From assembly GCA_041748655.1 (NCBI GenBank), contig JBGTCV010000057.1, positions 1 through 64,000 on the forward strand: a stretch of DNA of 64,000 nucleotides, given 5' to 3'. Both the position numbers and the translations under genes were made by a program. A model generated the notes under the pieces. That model was not told where the DNA came from. It worked only from the letters and a program-made list of their open reading frames with translations, and made no database searches. Source of the DNA: Leptofilum sp041748655 (lineage in GTDB: Bacteria; Chloroflexota; Anaerolineae; Promineifilales; Promineifilaceae). Shown here one piece after another: positions 20,548-28,303 of the stretch. Positions within the stretch are counted from its first letter, which is position 1. Each line of letters starts with the position of its first letter.

Positions 20548-21076
20548 TATCAAATTGTCCCTTTATGGCTGGATTAACAAAAAAAGGTCATCCGATTGCC
20601 ATGAAGTGCGAGTTCAGGGGTGGCTACAGATGACCTAATGTTTGAATAATAGCTTAGTTTTTGACTCAAGTCACTGGTTGACTGGCATTTTGGCCGCCTG
20701 CACCTTGAACTCGCAGTGACATGATAGCAAATCAAAAGTTTCGTGACAATAGGTTTGGTTGGATACGGCCGTTCCCCACGAAAACAAAAAGCCGCACGAT
20801 TATATATGATTCGCAATTGTAAGCCGTCGCCTCCACTAGCTCCCAAATGGGACACTGCGGAACCTTAATGAGTGGCCATTGAACAATGTCACACTTTAGA
20901 AATCCGAGGGTTCGAAAGAAAAACCGTCCGGCTTTCGGCACAAAAATATTTACAACGATCGATTGGGAAAGCACGTTTACCATTAAAAGACAACGGGATA
21001 GAGGCAAAATTCCCCTACCCCGTTTTATAACATTATCACCCAAAGCATAACAGGGTCTCAGTGACCGCGAAGCATA
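20548..21076. other. Non-coding gap with one arm of an 18-bp direct repeat
   Basis: Open frames here (on the minus strand at 20574-20855 and 20732-21043) have no recognisable composition or start site. The gap holds a 10-base inverted repeat (TGCGAGTTCA at 20606 and its complement near 20703). At 20819-20836 it holds GTAAGCCGTCGCCTCCAC, which recurs with one mismatch at 21433-21450 on the far side of the dodecin gene. Confidence 0.5.
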
Positions 21077-21286
21077 TCAGCCTTCAAACTTAAATGAGAC
21101 CTTTATCTTTGCCCGGTAATTAACGACTTTGCCTTCCTCTATTTGCATGTCGAGTTCGACAACTTCAGCAATACGCAGTTCCCGCAGCGTCTGGGATGCC
21201 CTTGCCACAGCAGCAGCAGCAGCCTTTTCCCACGACTCCGTGCTGGTACCGACGAGTTCAATGATTTTATAGACACTTTCTGCCAC
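21077..21286 (-). CDS. Dodecin (flavin-storage protein)
   Basis: This is a 69-residue protein with the typical dodecin sequence: MAESVYKIIELVGTSTESWE, ARASQTLRELRIAEVVELD, then VNYRAKIKVSFKFEG. Dodecins form dodecameric shells that bind flavins (riboflavin, FAD or FMN) in stacked pairs and buffer free flavin. The GTG at 21286 is chosen because GGAGG lies 5 bases upstream and homologues begin MAESVYK; an ATG four codons earlier overlaps that site. It is a single gene between the 18-bp direct repeats. Confidence 0.95.
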   Translation of the reverse strand: MAESVYKIIELVGTSTESWEKAAAAAVARASQTLRELRIAEVVELDMQIEEGKVVNYRAKIKVSFKFEG

Positions 21287-21585
21287 AACAACCTCCATTA
21301 TTTGAATGAGAATACCAAATGGCCATTCTTCATCTCAATAGATGGCCCCCATTAATTAAGGTTCGATTTCTCCCTAAATAGTACCATACAATAAAACCAA
21401 GTGATCCAGAATAAAAACATTCTTTTGCAAAGGTAAGCCGTCGACTCCACAACGGCCGTTCCGTCGTCTGCGCAAGCTCCGATACGGCTGCGGTCGCGGG
21501 GACCCTCTCAACAAGGGCTGGTGTACTGGTAGTAAATTTGTCTCTGATTAGGAATTAGAGCGGGTAGTATTGTGTGTGTAAACCA
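21287..21585. other. Non-coding gap with direct-repeat arm and iterated palindrome
   Basis: No credible gene. It contains GTAAGCCGTCGACTCCAC (21433-21450, second arm of the direct repeat), immediately followed by a perfect AACGGCCGTT (21451-21460). The tract 21465-21520 has coding-like GC-rich composition and may be gene debris. Confidence 0.45.
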
Positions 21586-21729
21586 ATGCCGAATAACAAG
21601 CCACTAACAAAAAGGGACCTTCTTGAAACACTTGAGGCGCAAGAAAAGCGATTTGCCAAAATTTGTCATTTTAAGGGCTACACTGGCATAATTAGCAAAG
21701 AATTTTCGTGTTTGTCAGGAAAAGCATAG
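21586..21729 (+). CDS. Possible 47-residue small protein
   Basis: ATG-started frame encoding MPNNKPLTKRDLLETLEAQE, then KRFAKICHFKGYTGIIS and a stop at 21729. It overlaps the start of the HTH gene by 22 bases, as in coupled pairs. It has charged, helix-compatible composition but no recognised family and no strong ribosome binding site. It could instead be a short upstream leader peptide. Confidence 0.35.
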   Translation: MPNNKPLTKRDLLETLEAQEKRFAKICHFKGYTGIISKEFSCLSGKA

Positions 21730-22025
21730 GATATTTTGTGCGTGATGACGTAAACCCTTATTGGGAACTCATTGCGAACCAGCCACTTAATGAGCATGAA
21801 CCTAATGTTATTGTTGTTGATAAGAATGGTGAATTTTTTATCTCAATTAAAGATGCCATCAAAGTGCTTGATCTTTCTGCTGATTGGGTCCGGGGGCTGG
21901 TTCACGAAAAAAGGCTTAATGCCATTAAGCCAGGTGGACGCGACCTATTTATTTCTCTCTCCTCAATAGAGGATTATTTAGAGGAAAGAAAACCTGCTGG
22001 TCGGCCACACAAAGAAAGCTCCTAA
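21708..22025 (+). CDS. Excisionase/MerR-like helix-turn-helix protein
   Basis: The 105-residue protein has a C-terminal winged-helix of the excisionase/HTH_17 type (ISIKDAIKVLDLSADWVRGL, LNAIKPGGRDLFISLSSIEDYLEER), in which the helix reads DNA and the wing follows the Gly-Gly. The N-terminal 40 residues are unique. The start is GTG at 21708. Such proteins act as recombination directionality factors or small repressors. No intact integrase is adjacent, so a regulatory role is equally likely. Confidence 0.65.
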   Translation: MFVRKSIGYFVRDDVNPYWELIANQPLNEHEPNVIVVDKNGEFFISIKDAIKVLDLSADWVRGLVHEKRLNAIKPGGRDLFISLSSIEDYLEERKPAGRPHKESS

Positions 22026-22044
22026 ATAATACCAACACTAGCAT

Positions 22045-22072
22045 TTGTATTTATCTGAAAATAAGATATAGT
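22045..22072 (+). promoter_or_regulatory. Sigma70-like promoter
   Basis: TTGTAT (-35) and TATAGT (-10) are separated by 16 bases. A start near 22079 would produce a short RNA that ends at the strong terminator at 22194-22230, with no gene between. Confidence 0.45.
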
Positions 22073-22078
22073 CTAAGT

Positions 22079-22230
22079 GATGAATGCTCTATAGAGTTGC
22101 TTCATTTCGGTTAGCCGTTGCAAAGCGGTTTCCAATCCCAAATGAGGAGGCACACGATGAGTGGCGGAACTGGAACCTAGAAGCAGGATTGAGAGGCGAC
22201 AGACATTCGGAGTCTGTCGCCTTTTTGTTT
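22079..22230 (+). ncRNA. Candidate small RNA of about 150 nt
   Basis: It is bounded by the promoter at 22045-22072 and the terminator at 22194-22230. It contains a small stem (CCGTTGC-AAAGCGG) and a tiny open frame, MSGGTGT then stop (22157-22180), preceded by GAGGAGG. The transcript could be a regulatory RNA or encode this seven-residue peptide. No RNA class recognised. Confidence 0.4.
22194..22230 (+). terminator. Rho-independent terminator
   Basis: It is a perfect 11-bp stem (AGGCGACAGAC with its complement GTCTGTCGCCT), a 7-base loop and a run of five T, then GTTT. It reads on the plus strand and lies against the 3' end of the convergent gene at 22229. Confidence 0.85.
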
Positions 22231-22906
22231 ACCATTCCCATTTAAAGCCATATTGTTCATGCAGTCTTGGTTTCTCGATTTCCCAGGTAGCTACCCACTT
22301 CCCTTTTGGCAGCTTGCGCATGTTGTCGGGACTTAACGGTGTTGTTCTACGGCGCAAACGTTCCACCATAAAAACTTGTTGGGGTGGTCGTTGCTTGGGG
22401 AAAATCACCTGCAACTTCAGCGCTCTGGTGTGGTGACTGATCTCGCTCCCCCACTCCTCAACCGGTTTTAAAAACCCGTTGAGATGTTCCCATTCGATAT
22501 TAAATTCGTCCTCCTCCCCTTTTTCCTTCACTTCCCTGAGCGAAATGAGAATTTGCGTTTTGTGGCCAGATTCGTACCTGTCTGCTTCAAAGCCTGGGGT
22601 GCAGTGGTAGTTGACGAGGATTCGGCCGTCGCCCCATGCTTGATCTTGGTAAGCAATAATATTATTTTGCAGATACCTCACCTTTTGCCGTTTGCGCACA
22701 AGAGCGCGTTTTCCTTTGGTGTCCTTTAGCTCCAGCACAACTTCATGCTCAAGCACCTCATACATTCCTTCATCAGCCAGTCCGCGCCACAGCTTTTTGC
22801 CAATCTTCCAAAAATCGGCCGCAATTTCCAGCCACGGCCCACCAAGCAGCGCGGCAAAAATTGCGCCTACGGCTGATTTATTCTCTTTTTGTACAGAATA
22901 AGACAT
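22229..22906 (-). CDS. Hypothetical protein, N-terminal hydrophobic segment
   Basis: The protein has 225 residues. Residues 10-30 (SAVGAIFAALLGGPWLEIAA) are hydrophobic and could anchor or insert in the membrane. The rest is a charged, mixed alpha/beta domain with the segment GDGRILVNYHCTPGFEADRYESG and ends in GKWVATWEIEKPRLHEQYGF. No family recognised. Its start lacks a Shine-Dalgarno sequence. It precedes no gene closely; the next gene upstream on the same strand ends at 22958. Confidence 0.6.
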   Translation of the reverse strand: MSYSVQKENKSAVGAIFAALLGGPWLEIAADFWKIGKKLWRGLADEGMYEVLEHEVVLELKDTKGKRALVRKRQKVRYLQNNIIAYQDQAWGDGRILVNYHCTPGFEADRYESGHKTQILISLREVKEKGEEDEFNIEWEHLNGFLKPVEEWGSEISHHTRALKLQVIFPKQRPPQQVFMVERLRRRTTPLSPDNMRKLPKGKWVATWEIEKPRLHEQYGFKWEW

Positions 22907-22957
22907 ATGCTAAACAACAGATTCATCCTTTGTTGCTTTTTCAGTCAAAGGATTGCC

Positions 22958-23671
22958 TCAATCAAACGGCAACTCATCTTCATCAATTGTCCGTAGTATG
23001 ACATGCGGCCAATGGGTTTTGTAAAAGTTGGCCGTTCGTTTTAAGGATTCGGCCACCGATTCCAGCTGATCCTTGAGTGTGCCTGCACCATATTTTAAAA
23101 GCGTCTCTTTTTCTTGGGCAACGGCCGTTGCAATATGCAACACCGAAGCCAGCATCGAATTTACCTGCTCGCGTTCTGCTTCAGAGAGAGTGGCAAGAAT
23201 TCCCTCATCCACCCGAAGCCGCAATTCCAAACCGCTTTCACTCTGTATCCAATCGGCAAATGGTACCTGCAATTCAGGAAAAAGCGCCTGACCATCGGTT
23301 CGATCAATGGCTGCCGGATTCAAGACAGATTTCCCAAAGGCCACGTATTCCTCAAATGTTGCCGCTTCTAACTCAGCCCACTGGACATTTTTCTCAAGCA
23401 GGCTTTCGTATAAATCCATCCCCACATCTTCATCTCTAGACGGATGGTGGACACAAACAATCAGGCGATCAGGCACCTCATCGGTATCCAACACCATCGC
23501 CTCAGATAGCCACCAATAACGAACGGGATAGCCAATTTCGGCTGCCTGATTGAGCAAGGGGGATACGTTCTCAAGTTGTCGTTCTGGCTGGTCAAAGATG
23601 TAGGCAAGGTAAGTATGTTTGGGGTCAAGGAGTTCTTGGTTTTTAAAAGAATCTGGCTGTCGCTCCCTCAT
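22958..23671 (-). CDS. Hypothetical protein with MxERxP start
   Basis: The 237-residue acidic protein begins MRERQPDSF, a start shared with several unrelated small proteins of this region. The middle (YPVRYWWLSEAMVLDTDEVPDRLIVCVHHPS) looks like a compact alpha/beta domain and the C-terminal third is helical. The start has no Shine-Dalgarno sequence; instead a promoter ends 5 bases before ATG, implying a leaderless mRNA. No function can be assigned. Confidence 0.65.
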   Translation of the reverse strand: MRERQPDSFKNQELLDPKHTYLAYIFDQPERQLENVSPLLNQAAEIGYPVRYWWLSEAMVLDTDEVPDRLIVCVHHPSRDEDVGMDLYESLLEKNVQWAELEAATFEEYVAFGKSVLNPAAIDRTDGQALFPELQVPFADWIQSESGLELRLRVDEGILATLSEAEREQVNSMLASVLHIATAVAQEKETLLKYGAGTLKDQLESVAESLKRTANFYKTHWPHVILRTIDEDELPFD

Positions 23672-23676
23672 ATCTC

Positions 23677-23706
23677 ATGATAGCAAATAACTGTCACTTA
23701 TTTCAA
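23677..23706 (-). promoter_or_regulatory. Promoter placed for a leaderless mRNA
   Basis: On the minus strand TTGAAA (-35), an 18-base spacer and TATCAT (-10) are followed after 5 bases by the ATG of the 22958-23671 gene. Transcription would start at or next to the A of ATG. Confidence 0.6.
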
Positions 23707-23946
23707 AACTAAAGCAACTTGTAAGCATGCTTCAAAATCCAGGCGTGAACAAAAAACAAACTTTTTAGGTTAGTTTCTGCGGTCTTATACTTGTTAAATG
23801 GCATAAGTACGAGGAACGTCTCTAAACCTGATCTGTTTTTGTTGGCAAGCATATGCAACTCGACTATACTAAACCGTGAAAATTTCTATAGTAGCATAAC
23901 ATAATACAAGTTGGATTGCTGAAGTGAGAGGACTGGAGAAGCATTA

Positions 23947-24441
23947 GTGAGAAAAGCGCAATTAGTATCAGCGGGCTGCTTCTTGCTGTACTGTGTCCTT
24001 GGGGCCAAGGCCCAAAAAGTCGAACCCACGAAGCCACAAAAGCAACACGATGTGGCCGCAACAGAGCGTGAGGTCAGAGAGTTTTTCGATTCATATGCCG
24101 AAGATTTACGCCAACACCGACGTGAGGCTATTGCTAATCGTTATGACCCACGTGGCGTTTACTTTCTCGGCAATGGCGGAAAGACGCTGGAATCATTCGA
24201 AACGGTCAAAAACGTATATCTCACTAAATGGACTGGGCCAAAGTCCTTCGAGTGGAAAGATATTTCGGTTGAGGTTTTGTCCCCCGAAGCCGCTGTCGTA
24301 ATTGGTCGCTTTGAATGGCAGACCGCTTCGGATCAACTGCAGGGTTTTTCTTACACGGGATTATTGATAAAACATTCAGGGGAATGGCGAATTCGGGTTG
24401 AGGACGAATCTAGCCCGCCAGCTAAACCGTCAGCACCATAA
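23947..24441 (+). CDS. Secreted NTF2-like (SnoaL/DUF4440-type) protein
   Basis: The 164-residue protein has a signal peptide (MRKAQLVSAGCFLLYCVLGAKAQ). The mature part has the cone-shaped NTF2-like pattern: a first helix (TEREVREFFDSYAEDLRQHRREAIANRYDPRGVYF), then strands ending FSYTGLLIKHSGEWRIRVEDES. Family members bind small ligands or act as hydrolases/isomerases; no catalytic residue can be named here. GTG start with GGAG upstream. It lacks the iterated palindrome and is isolated, so it may be an acquired gene. Confidence 0.65.
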   Translation: MRKAQLVSAGCFLLYCVLGAKAQKVEPTKPQKQHDVAATEREVREFFDSYAEDLRQHRREAIANRYDPRGVYFLGNGGKTLESFETVKNVYLTKWTGPKSFEWKDISVEVLSPEAAVVIGRFEWQTASDQLQGFSYTGLLIKHSGEWRIRVEDESSPPAKPSAP

Positions 24442-24542
24442 ATTGCTGTCCGACGTGAAGCAAGAAACGTAGATGTTTCAAAGTGTGTATGAAGCGTCTG
24501 CTGTTTGCGGGTTGTATCTTAGCGCCGCATCAATCCTTAATC

Positions 24543-25330
24543 GTTAGCCGTCGGTTGTCTTCGGCCCACAGCAAGTTACATTTTGCCACTTCCTCCCATA
24601 TCATTCTCCCGACCGGTGACCCATCGCCAAAGGAGTCCACGTGATCACCAAGGCACACCTCCGCTCGAGAGGAGCTCTATTGCTCGCTGGGATCTTGGTT
24701 TTCGGTGCCAGCAACGTCGCCGCCGAGCCCTTCGAGCAAGACACCATCGCTGAGCTGTACAACGCCATCGCCCTCAACCGCAACGCTTTCCTCACTGTGA
24801 ACCTACTCGCAGCCATTGGTTACTTCGTGGTTGCCTATGCCATGGTTCTCCTCGGCCGTCTTGCACCCTCCACCCAACGTCGCCTACCCATGGTCGGGAC
24901 ATATCTGCTTGCGGCCGCCAGCTTCCTATGGCTCATTGAGATCATCGGCCGCCTCACTGTCGCCACCACAGCGGCCCAGCAAGTCGCATCCGGCGCAGTG
25001 CTTCCTGCTGGCTTCCCCTCCAACATTGGTGCCGGCATGGACCCTCTGTTTGTCGCTTTCCTGGGCATCAGCCTCTTGGGCTTCGCGTCGCTCTTCTGGC
25101 AGTTCGATCGTCCGCCCCTACTCTCGACAGCACTCAGTCGAATCGGCGCAGTTTCCTTCTTCGCGCTAGGCGTCCTCGCCGCGCTCACGTACCCGTTTGC
25201 CGGTGTCGTTGAGAGAGCCCTGTTCTATCCTTTCGTCGTGGTTCTTCTCCCCATGGCGATTTCTTTGCTCGTCAGGCGCGCCTTCCCCTCCCCTGTCCCC
25301 GCCGCCTAACAACTCGATGGAGCCGACCCG
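24543..25330 (+). other. Integron-cassette-like segment
   Basis: The membrane-protein gene is preceded at 24543 by GTTAGCC and followed at 25305 by CCTAACAACTCGATGGAGCC. This is the pattern of a cassette bounded by the 3' core site of one attC and the 5' half of the next. The second attC lacks its returning half: the sequence turns A+T-rich at about 25345. No integron integrase is in the window. It is best read as a stranded or truncated gene cassette. Confidence 0.35.
24641..25309 (+). CDS. Polytopic membrane protein (DUF4386-like)
   Basis: The 222-residue protein has about six hydrophobic helices: an N-terminal one (ALLLAGILVFGASNVAA), then AAIGYFVVAYAMVLLG, TYLLAAASFLWLIEIIG, PLFVAFLGISLLGFASLFW, IGAVSFFALGVLAALTYPF and LFYPFVVVLLPMAISLLV. 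The gene is markedly G+C-rich with codon use unlike its neighbours. GTG start with AAAGGAG 6 bases before. The layout resembles DUF4386 membrane proteins; function unknown. Horizontal acquisition as a cassette is inferred from the flanks. Confidence 0.6.
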   Translation: MITKAHLRSRGALLLAGILVFGASNVAAEPFEQDTIAELYNAIALNRNAFLTVNLLAAIGYFVVAYAMVLLGRLAPSTQRRLPMVGTYLLAAASFLWLIEIIGRLTVATTAAQQVASGAVLPAGFPSNIGAGMDPLFVAFLGISLLGFASLFWQFDRPPLLSTALSRIGAVSFFALGVLAALTYPFAGVVERALFYPFVVVLLPMAISLLVRRAFPSPVPAA

Positions 25331-25347
25331 ACCAGGCAGGGTGCGAT

Positions 25348-25435
25348 ACTAGTACATCAAATTACTAAATTTGCGGAGTAAATCTCGGTAATTTACCAAT
25401 AAACGTCCCGCTTTCTAGAAAATCCTTGTACTAGT
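25348..25435. repeat. Inverted repeat ACTAGTACA flanking a 70-bp A+T-rich tract
   Basis: ACTAGTACA (25348) and its complement (ending 25435) bracket a non-coding tract. It could be a remnant of a small mobile element, or the scar next to the truncated cassette. Confidence 0.35.
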
Positions 25436-25583
25436 GTTGTAGCAGGTTAGTTCCCTGCCAGCCTTTCCCCAAACCCGACAACTAGGAGTCAGAATGTGAA
25501 ATCATTTTTTATTCGTCGAATTTGGGAGAGGCAAAGGCGTGCGGACCAAGGGGATCAGTAGAGCCATCAACTCAAAGTTCTTA

Positions 25584-26417
25584 TCACAATTTGAGCATCC
25601 TACGGGCAGCACGTTCCATATCAAGAGGGTTCCGAGGTGTTGCAGTTTCTTGTGTAGGCACCTCAGTTTGAACTGCCTGAGACTCTACAGTGATTGTGAC
25701 ACCCGTATCTTCAGTCTTCTTTCGGGTCTCCAGCTTTTTGACCATATCAGTGACTTCGGCAATGGCCTTTCCAGTGTATAAGGCGCGGGCAGCGTCCACG
25801 GTGTCCTTGGTATTTTGCAGTATCCCTATCAATGAATGCACCGGCGCAGAGCCGGTTCCAATGACCAGGCCTGTGATCAAGAAATCCAAGGATTTAGTCC
25901 AACCCATTGCATCTGCCTCCAGGAAACCAAGCAGCTCAAACATCTGCAATTTCGCGGTGACGGCGACAATCACGCCGAACACGATAGCGATGGGCATGCT
26001 GATCTTTTTCTTCATTGAGACATACACAGGAGACTTAAGATAATCTGTGAGCCGCTTTTCAGCCCTTTGAAAAGCTTCCTCCAATTCCGAAGCTTTCTGA
26101 CTAGCAGGAGCATCCTTAGCTACCAGCGCAGATTTGGCGGTATTCACCTCTCGTTGCGCCCACTTCAAATAACTATTCGCGTTCCCGAGCAACCTCGAGC
26201 CTGCCAAAATGTGATTTTCGATGAAATCCCAGATCATTTCGATGATCCGTTCAACAACTGCGGCAGCCGCCACAATTCCGGCTAGTTTAGCAGCAATGCT
26301 GATGCTTTGTGTTGCGCCTGACGCTGGAGTATCATTATCACCTTGTGCGAATGCAATACCTGTAAATAGCAATGAGAGCCCAATGGCCATAGGTACGGAA
26401 GTCAAAAGGCGTTTCAT
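25584..26417 (-). CDS. Membrane protein with signal peptide, unknown family
   Basis: Start at the ATG of MKRLLTSVPMAIGLSLLFTGIAFAQ, a good signal peptide; the frame upstream to 26498 adds unlikely residues, and AGGAGG lies just before 26417. After cleavage come a hydrophobic helix (IAAKLAGIVAAAAVVERIIEMIWDFI), a long amphipathic coiled-coil-like helix (KASELEEAFQRAEKRLTDYL), two more hydrophobic segments (IAIVFGVIVAV; FLITGLVIGTGSAPVHSLIG) and a Thr/Glu-rich tail. About 277 residues. It is possibly a holin-like or phage-derived membrane protein, but the family is not recognised. Confidence 0.6.
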   Translation of the reverse strand: MKRLLTSVPMAIGLSLLFTGIAFAQGDNDTPASGATQSISIAAKLAGIVAAAAVVERIIEMIWDFIENHILAGSRLLGNANSYLKWAQREVNTAKSALVAKDAPASQKASELEEAFQRAEKRLTDYLKSPVYVSMKKKISMPIAIVFGVIVAVTAKLQMFELLGFLEADAMGWTKSLDFLITGLVIGTGSAPVHSLIGILQNTKDTVDAARALYTGKAIAEVTDMVKKLETRKKTEDTGVTITVESQAVQTEVPTQETATPRNPLDMERAARRMLKL

Positions 26418-26764
26418 AGAAACCTCCTGGAGTATGAAACTATACGGTAGCTGGATCGAAAATACTTGGATTAAATGGGGAAGCCTGTTGAAAAGCATCT
26501 AATCATAGCTTCGTAAACCCTTCTGGACACTTTGCAGATCCATTAGGAACTTGATTAATAGTAATATACAGAAAACGAGTCCATTAATCAAGCAGTTTTC
26601 GTGGCTTGGAGTTGGTACCGTCAAAGTGGCGTCCCCTGGTCGCGCCTACCAGCGGGTAACGCAAGCCGTTACCTGCAATCTCGGCCAAAGCGAATCATTC
26701 CATTTTATCAGAGTAAAAAGATTACCTCTCAAACGCGACTATCCAAAGTGTGGTTGAATAGAGC

Positions 26765-26900
26765 AATAATCAGCCCAGGCTGCGAAACGGGGGGTGCGGA
26801 GCCCGCAGCTGGGGCTGATGTGACGCAATGAGGCTCAGAGGCTCAAGGCGTTTTTGGGAGAAAACGTCTTGAGGGAGCCGAATGAAGTCACGATTATGCT
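26765..26900 (+). ncRNA. Structured element A upstream of radC
   Basis: Two consecutive stem-loops: ATCAGCCC / GGGCTGAT enclosing GCTGCG / CGCAGC (about 26770-26820), then nested pairs GTGAC / GTCAC, GGCTC / GAGCC and CTCAAGGCGTTTT / AAAACGTCTTGAG (one mismatch; about 26820-26893). The second ends 18 bases before the radC start. It may be a leader or regulatory RNA for radC, or a mobile structured element related to element B after radC. Confidence 0.45.
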
Positions 26901-26910
26901 ATGCTGAGAA

Positions 26911-27612
26911 ATGGGCACCGAAAGGTATCACATTTCGATGCGTGACATGCCGGTGGACAGCCGCCCACGAGAGCGATTGGCTCAACTGGGTGAACGTGCC
27001 CTCTCAACGGCGGAATTACTGGCCATTACCATTCGCACCGGCGATGGCGACGGCAACAATCTCCATCTTGCCGAAAAGCTTCTGACAACCTTTGACGGTT
27101 TACCCGGTATTGCCAGAGCCAGCATCACAGAACTGACCTCACTCAAAGGAATCGGCCGGGTTAAAGCTATTGAAATCAAGGCAGCCCTTGAGCTCGGTCG
27201 TCGTCTGGCTGTCACCACACCGGAAGAACGGCCGTTAATAACTTCACCAGCGGATGCCGCCAATATGGTGATGGCTGAAATGCGCTTCTATGAACAGGAA
27301 CATTTTCGCGCCATGCTTCTGGATACCAGAAACAGCGTGTTGGCCATTCCTACGATCCATATTGGCACTTTAAACACCATCAATGTCCGACCAGCCGATA
27401 CCTTTCGGGCTGCCCTCAAGGAAAATGCCCGCTCACTGATTTTAATTCACAACCACCCGTCCCAAGATCCCTCGCCTTCCCCTGAAGATGTGAGTACAAC
27501 GCGCACTTTTATTCAAGCTGGTAAGCTATTGGATATTGAAGTAATTGATCACATCGTGGTCGGCGGTAATCGGTTTGTATCTTTAAAAGAGCGTGGGCTG
27601 GCGTTTGATTAA
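26911..27612 (+). CDS. radC: RadC family DNA repair protein (JAB/MPN domain)
   Basis: The 233-residue protein has the N-terminal helix-hairpin-helix part (LPGIARASITELTSLKGIGRVKAIEIKAALELGRR) and a C-terminal JAB metallo-domain with the HNHPSQDPSPSPED motif (His-x-His-Pro-Ser...Asp zinc ligands) and an upstream acidic residue. RadC proteins are often carried by mobile elements and defence islands; their reaction is not settled. A TATGCT box 5 bases before ATG and no Shine-Dalgarno sequence suggest a leaderless mRNA. It is flanked by structured elements on both sides. Confidence 0.92.
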   Translation: MGTERYHISMRDMPVDSRPRERLAQLGERALSTAELLAITIRTGDGDGNNLHLAEKLLTTFDGLPGIARASITELTSLKGIGRVKAIEIKAALELGRRLAVTTPEERPLITSPADAANMVMAEMRFYEQEHFRAMLLDTRNSVLAIPTIHIGTLNTINVRPADTFRAALKENARSLILIHNHPSQDPSPSPEDVSTTRTFIQAGKLLDIEVIDHIVVGGNRFVSLKERGLAFD

Positions 27613-27627
27613 ATGTGGACCCTACAA

Positions 27628-27768
27628 GCAGCGTGCGGAAACCAAGCTTCAAATGAAGCCCAGGCTCGCCACGAAAGCTGGGGGCAAGCGGCACGCTGCC
27701 CTGTGCTTTCGTGAATAAGCGAGCCGATCAGGGCTTGGGGTGAAGCGCAGGTTTCGGGAACACGCTGC
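27628..27768 (+). ncRNA. Structured element B (nested stems) downstream of radC
   Basis: A 141-base nested fold: GCAGCGTG (27628) pairs with CACGCTGC (27761); GAAACC (27638) with GGTTTC (27750); GGCTCGC (27663) with GCGAGCC (27719); CACGAAAGC (27670) with GCTTTCGTG (27705). It lies between convergent genes. The segment around GCGAGCCGA..AGGGCTTGG also occurs in element C (21 of 24 bases identical). Strand is undecided because palindromic folds work on both. Confidence 0.55.
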
Positions 27769-27793
27769 GGTCTAGCCATCGGACAATTTACTG

Positions 27794-28219
27794 TTATTTT
27801 TGATTTGGTTTTCGTAATCCGCCAAGAAAGTGATTGGTATGGTATTTCAATTCTTCCCAAAACCCTTGAACCACATAATGATGTCTGATGTCCAAAGACA
27901 TCTCCCGTAGTTTTGCATCGTCAAAAAGCCCGATTTCTTCTTCATCAAGACCTATTTGCTCCAAGTCATTGGGCGTAATCATTAACAGAGCAAATGTTGC
28001 AGGGATAGATTCACTGCTAATTGGCCACCTGGTATCCAATGCTTCTCGGAATGAACGCCTCTCCCCTTCTTCCATATCTTCCAACAACTCTACAGCCATT
28101 TTTGCCTTTTCTTCATCCGGCAATTGCTCCCAAACTGTTCTAAGCTGATCCTTTAACTGATTGACGAATTCAGAATCCGGCGTTTGGTCTGGCTTCACCT
28201 GAGAATGCTCCGCTGACAT
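27794..28219 (-). CDS. Hypothetical acidic helical protein
   Basis: The 141-residue protein begins MSAEHSQVKPDQ. The core is helical and acidic (LKDQLRTVWEQLPDEEKAKMAVELLEDMEEGERRSFREAL), followed by PATFALLMITPNDLEQIGLDEEEIGLFDDAKLREM and a basic end (LGGLRKPNQK). No family recognised. There is no Shine-Dalgarno sequence; a promoter ends 5 bases before ATG, giving a leaderless mRNA as in the 22958-23671 gene. Confidence 0.55.
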   Translation of the reverse strand: MSAEHSQVKPDQTPDSEFVNQLKDQLRTVWEQLPDEEKAKMAVELLEDMEEGERRSFREALDTRWPISSESIPATFALLMITPNDLEQIGLDEEEIGLFDDAKLREMSLDIRHHYVVQGFWEELKYHTNHFLGGLRKPNQK

Positions 28220-28224
28220 GATTC

Positions 28225-28254
28225 ACGGTAGCAGAGGGTCAATGAAGAAGTCAA
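28225..28254 (-). promoter_or_regulatory. Promoter placed for a leaderless mRNA
   Basis: Minus-strand TTGACT (-35), an 18-base spacer and TACCGT (-10), then 5 bases to the ATG at 28219. Spacing is identical to the promoter at 23677-23706. Confidence 0.5.
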
Positions 28255-28303
28255 ATAGGCATTGAACAAGCGAATTCTGATGTTTAACCCATCAGGGCAT
28301 TGC

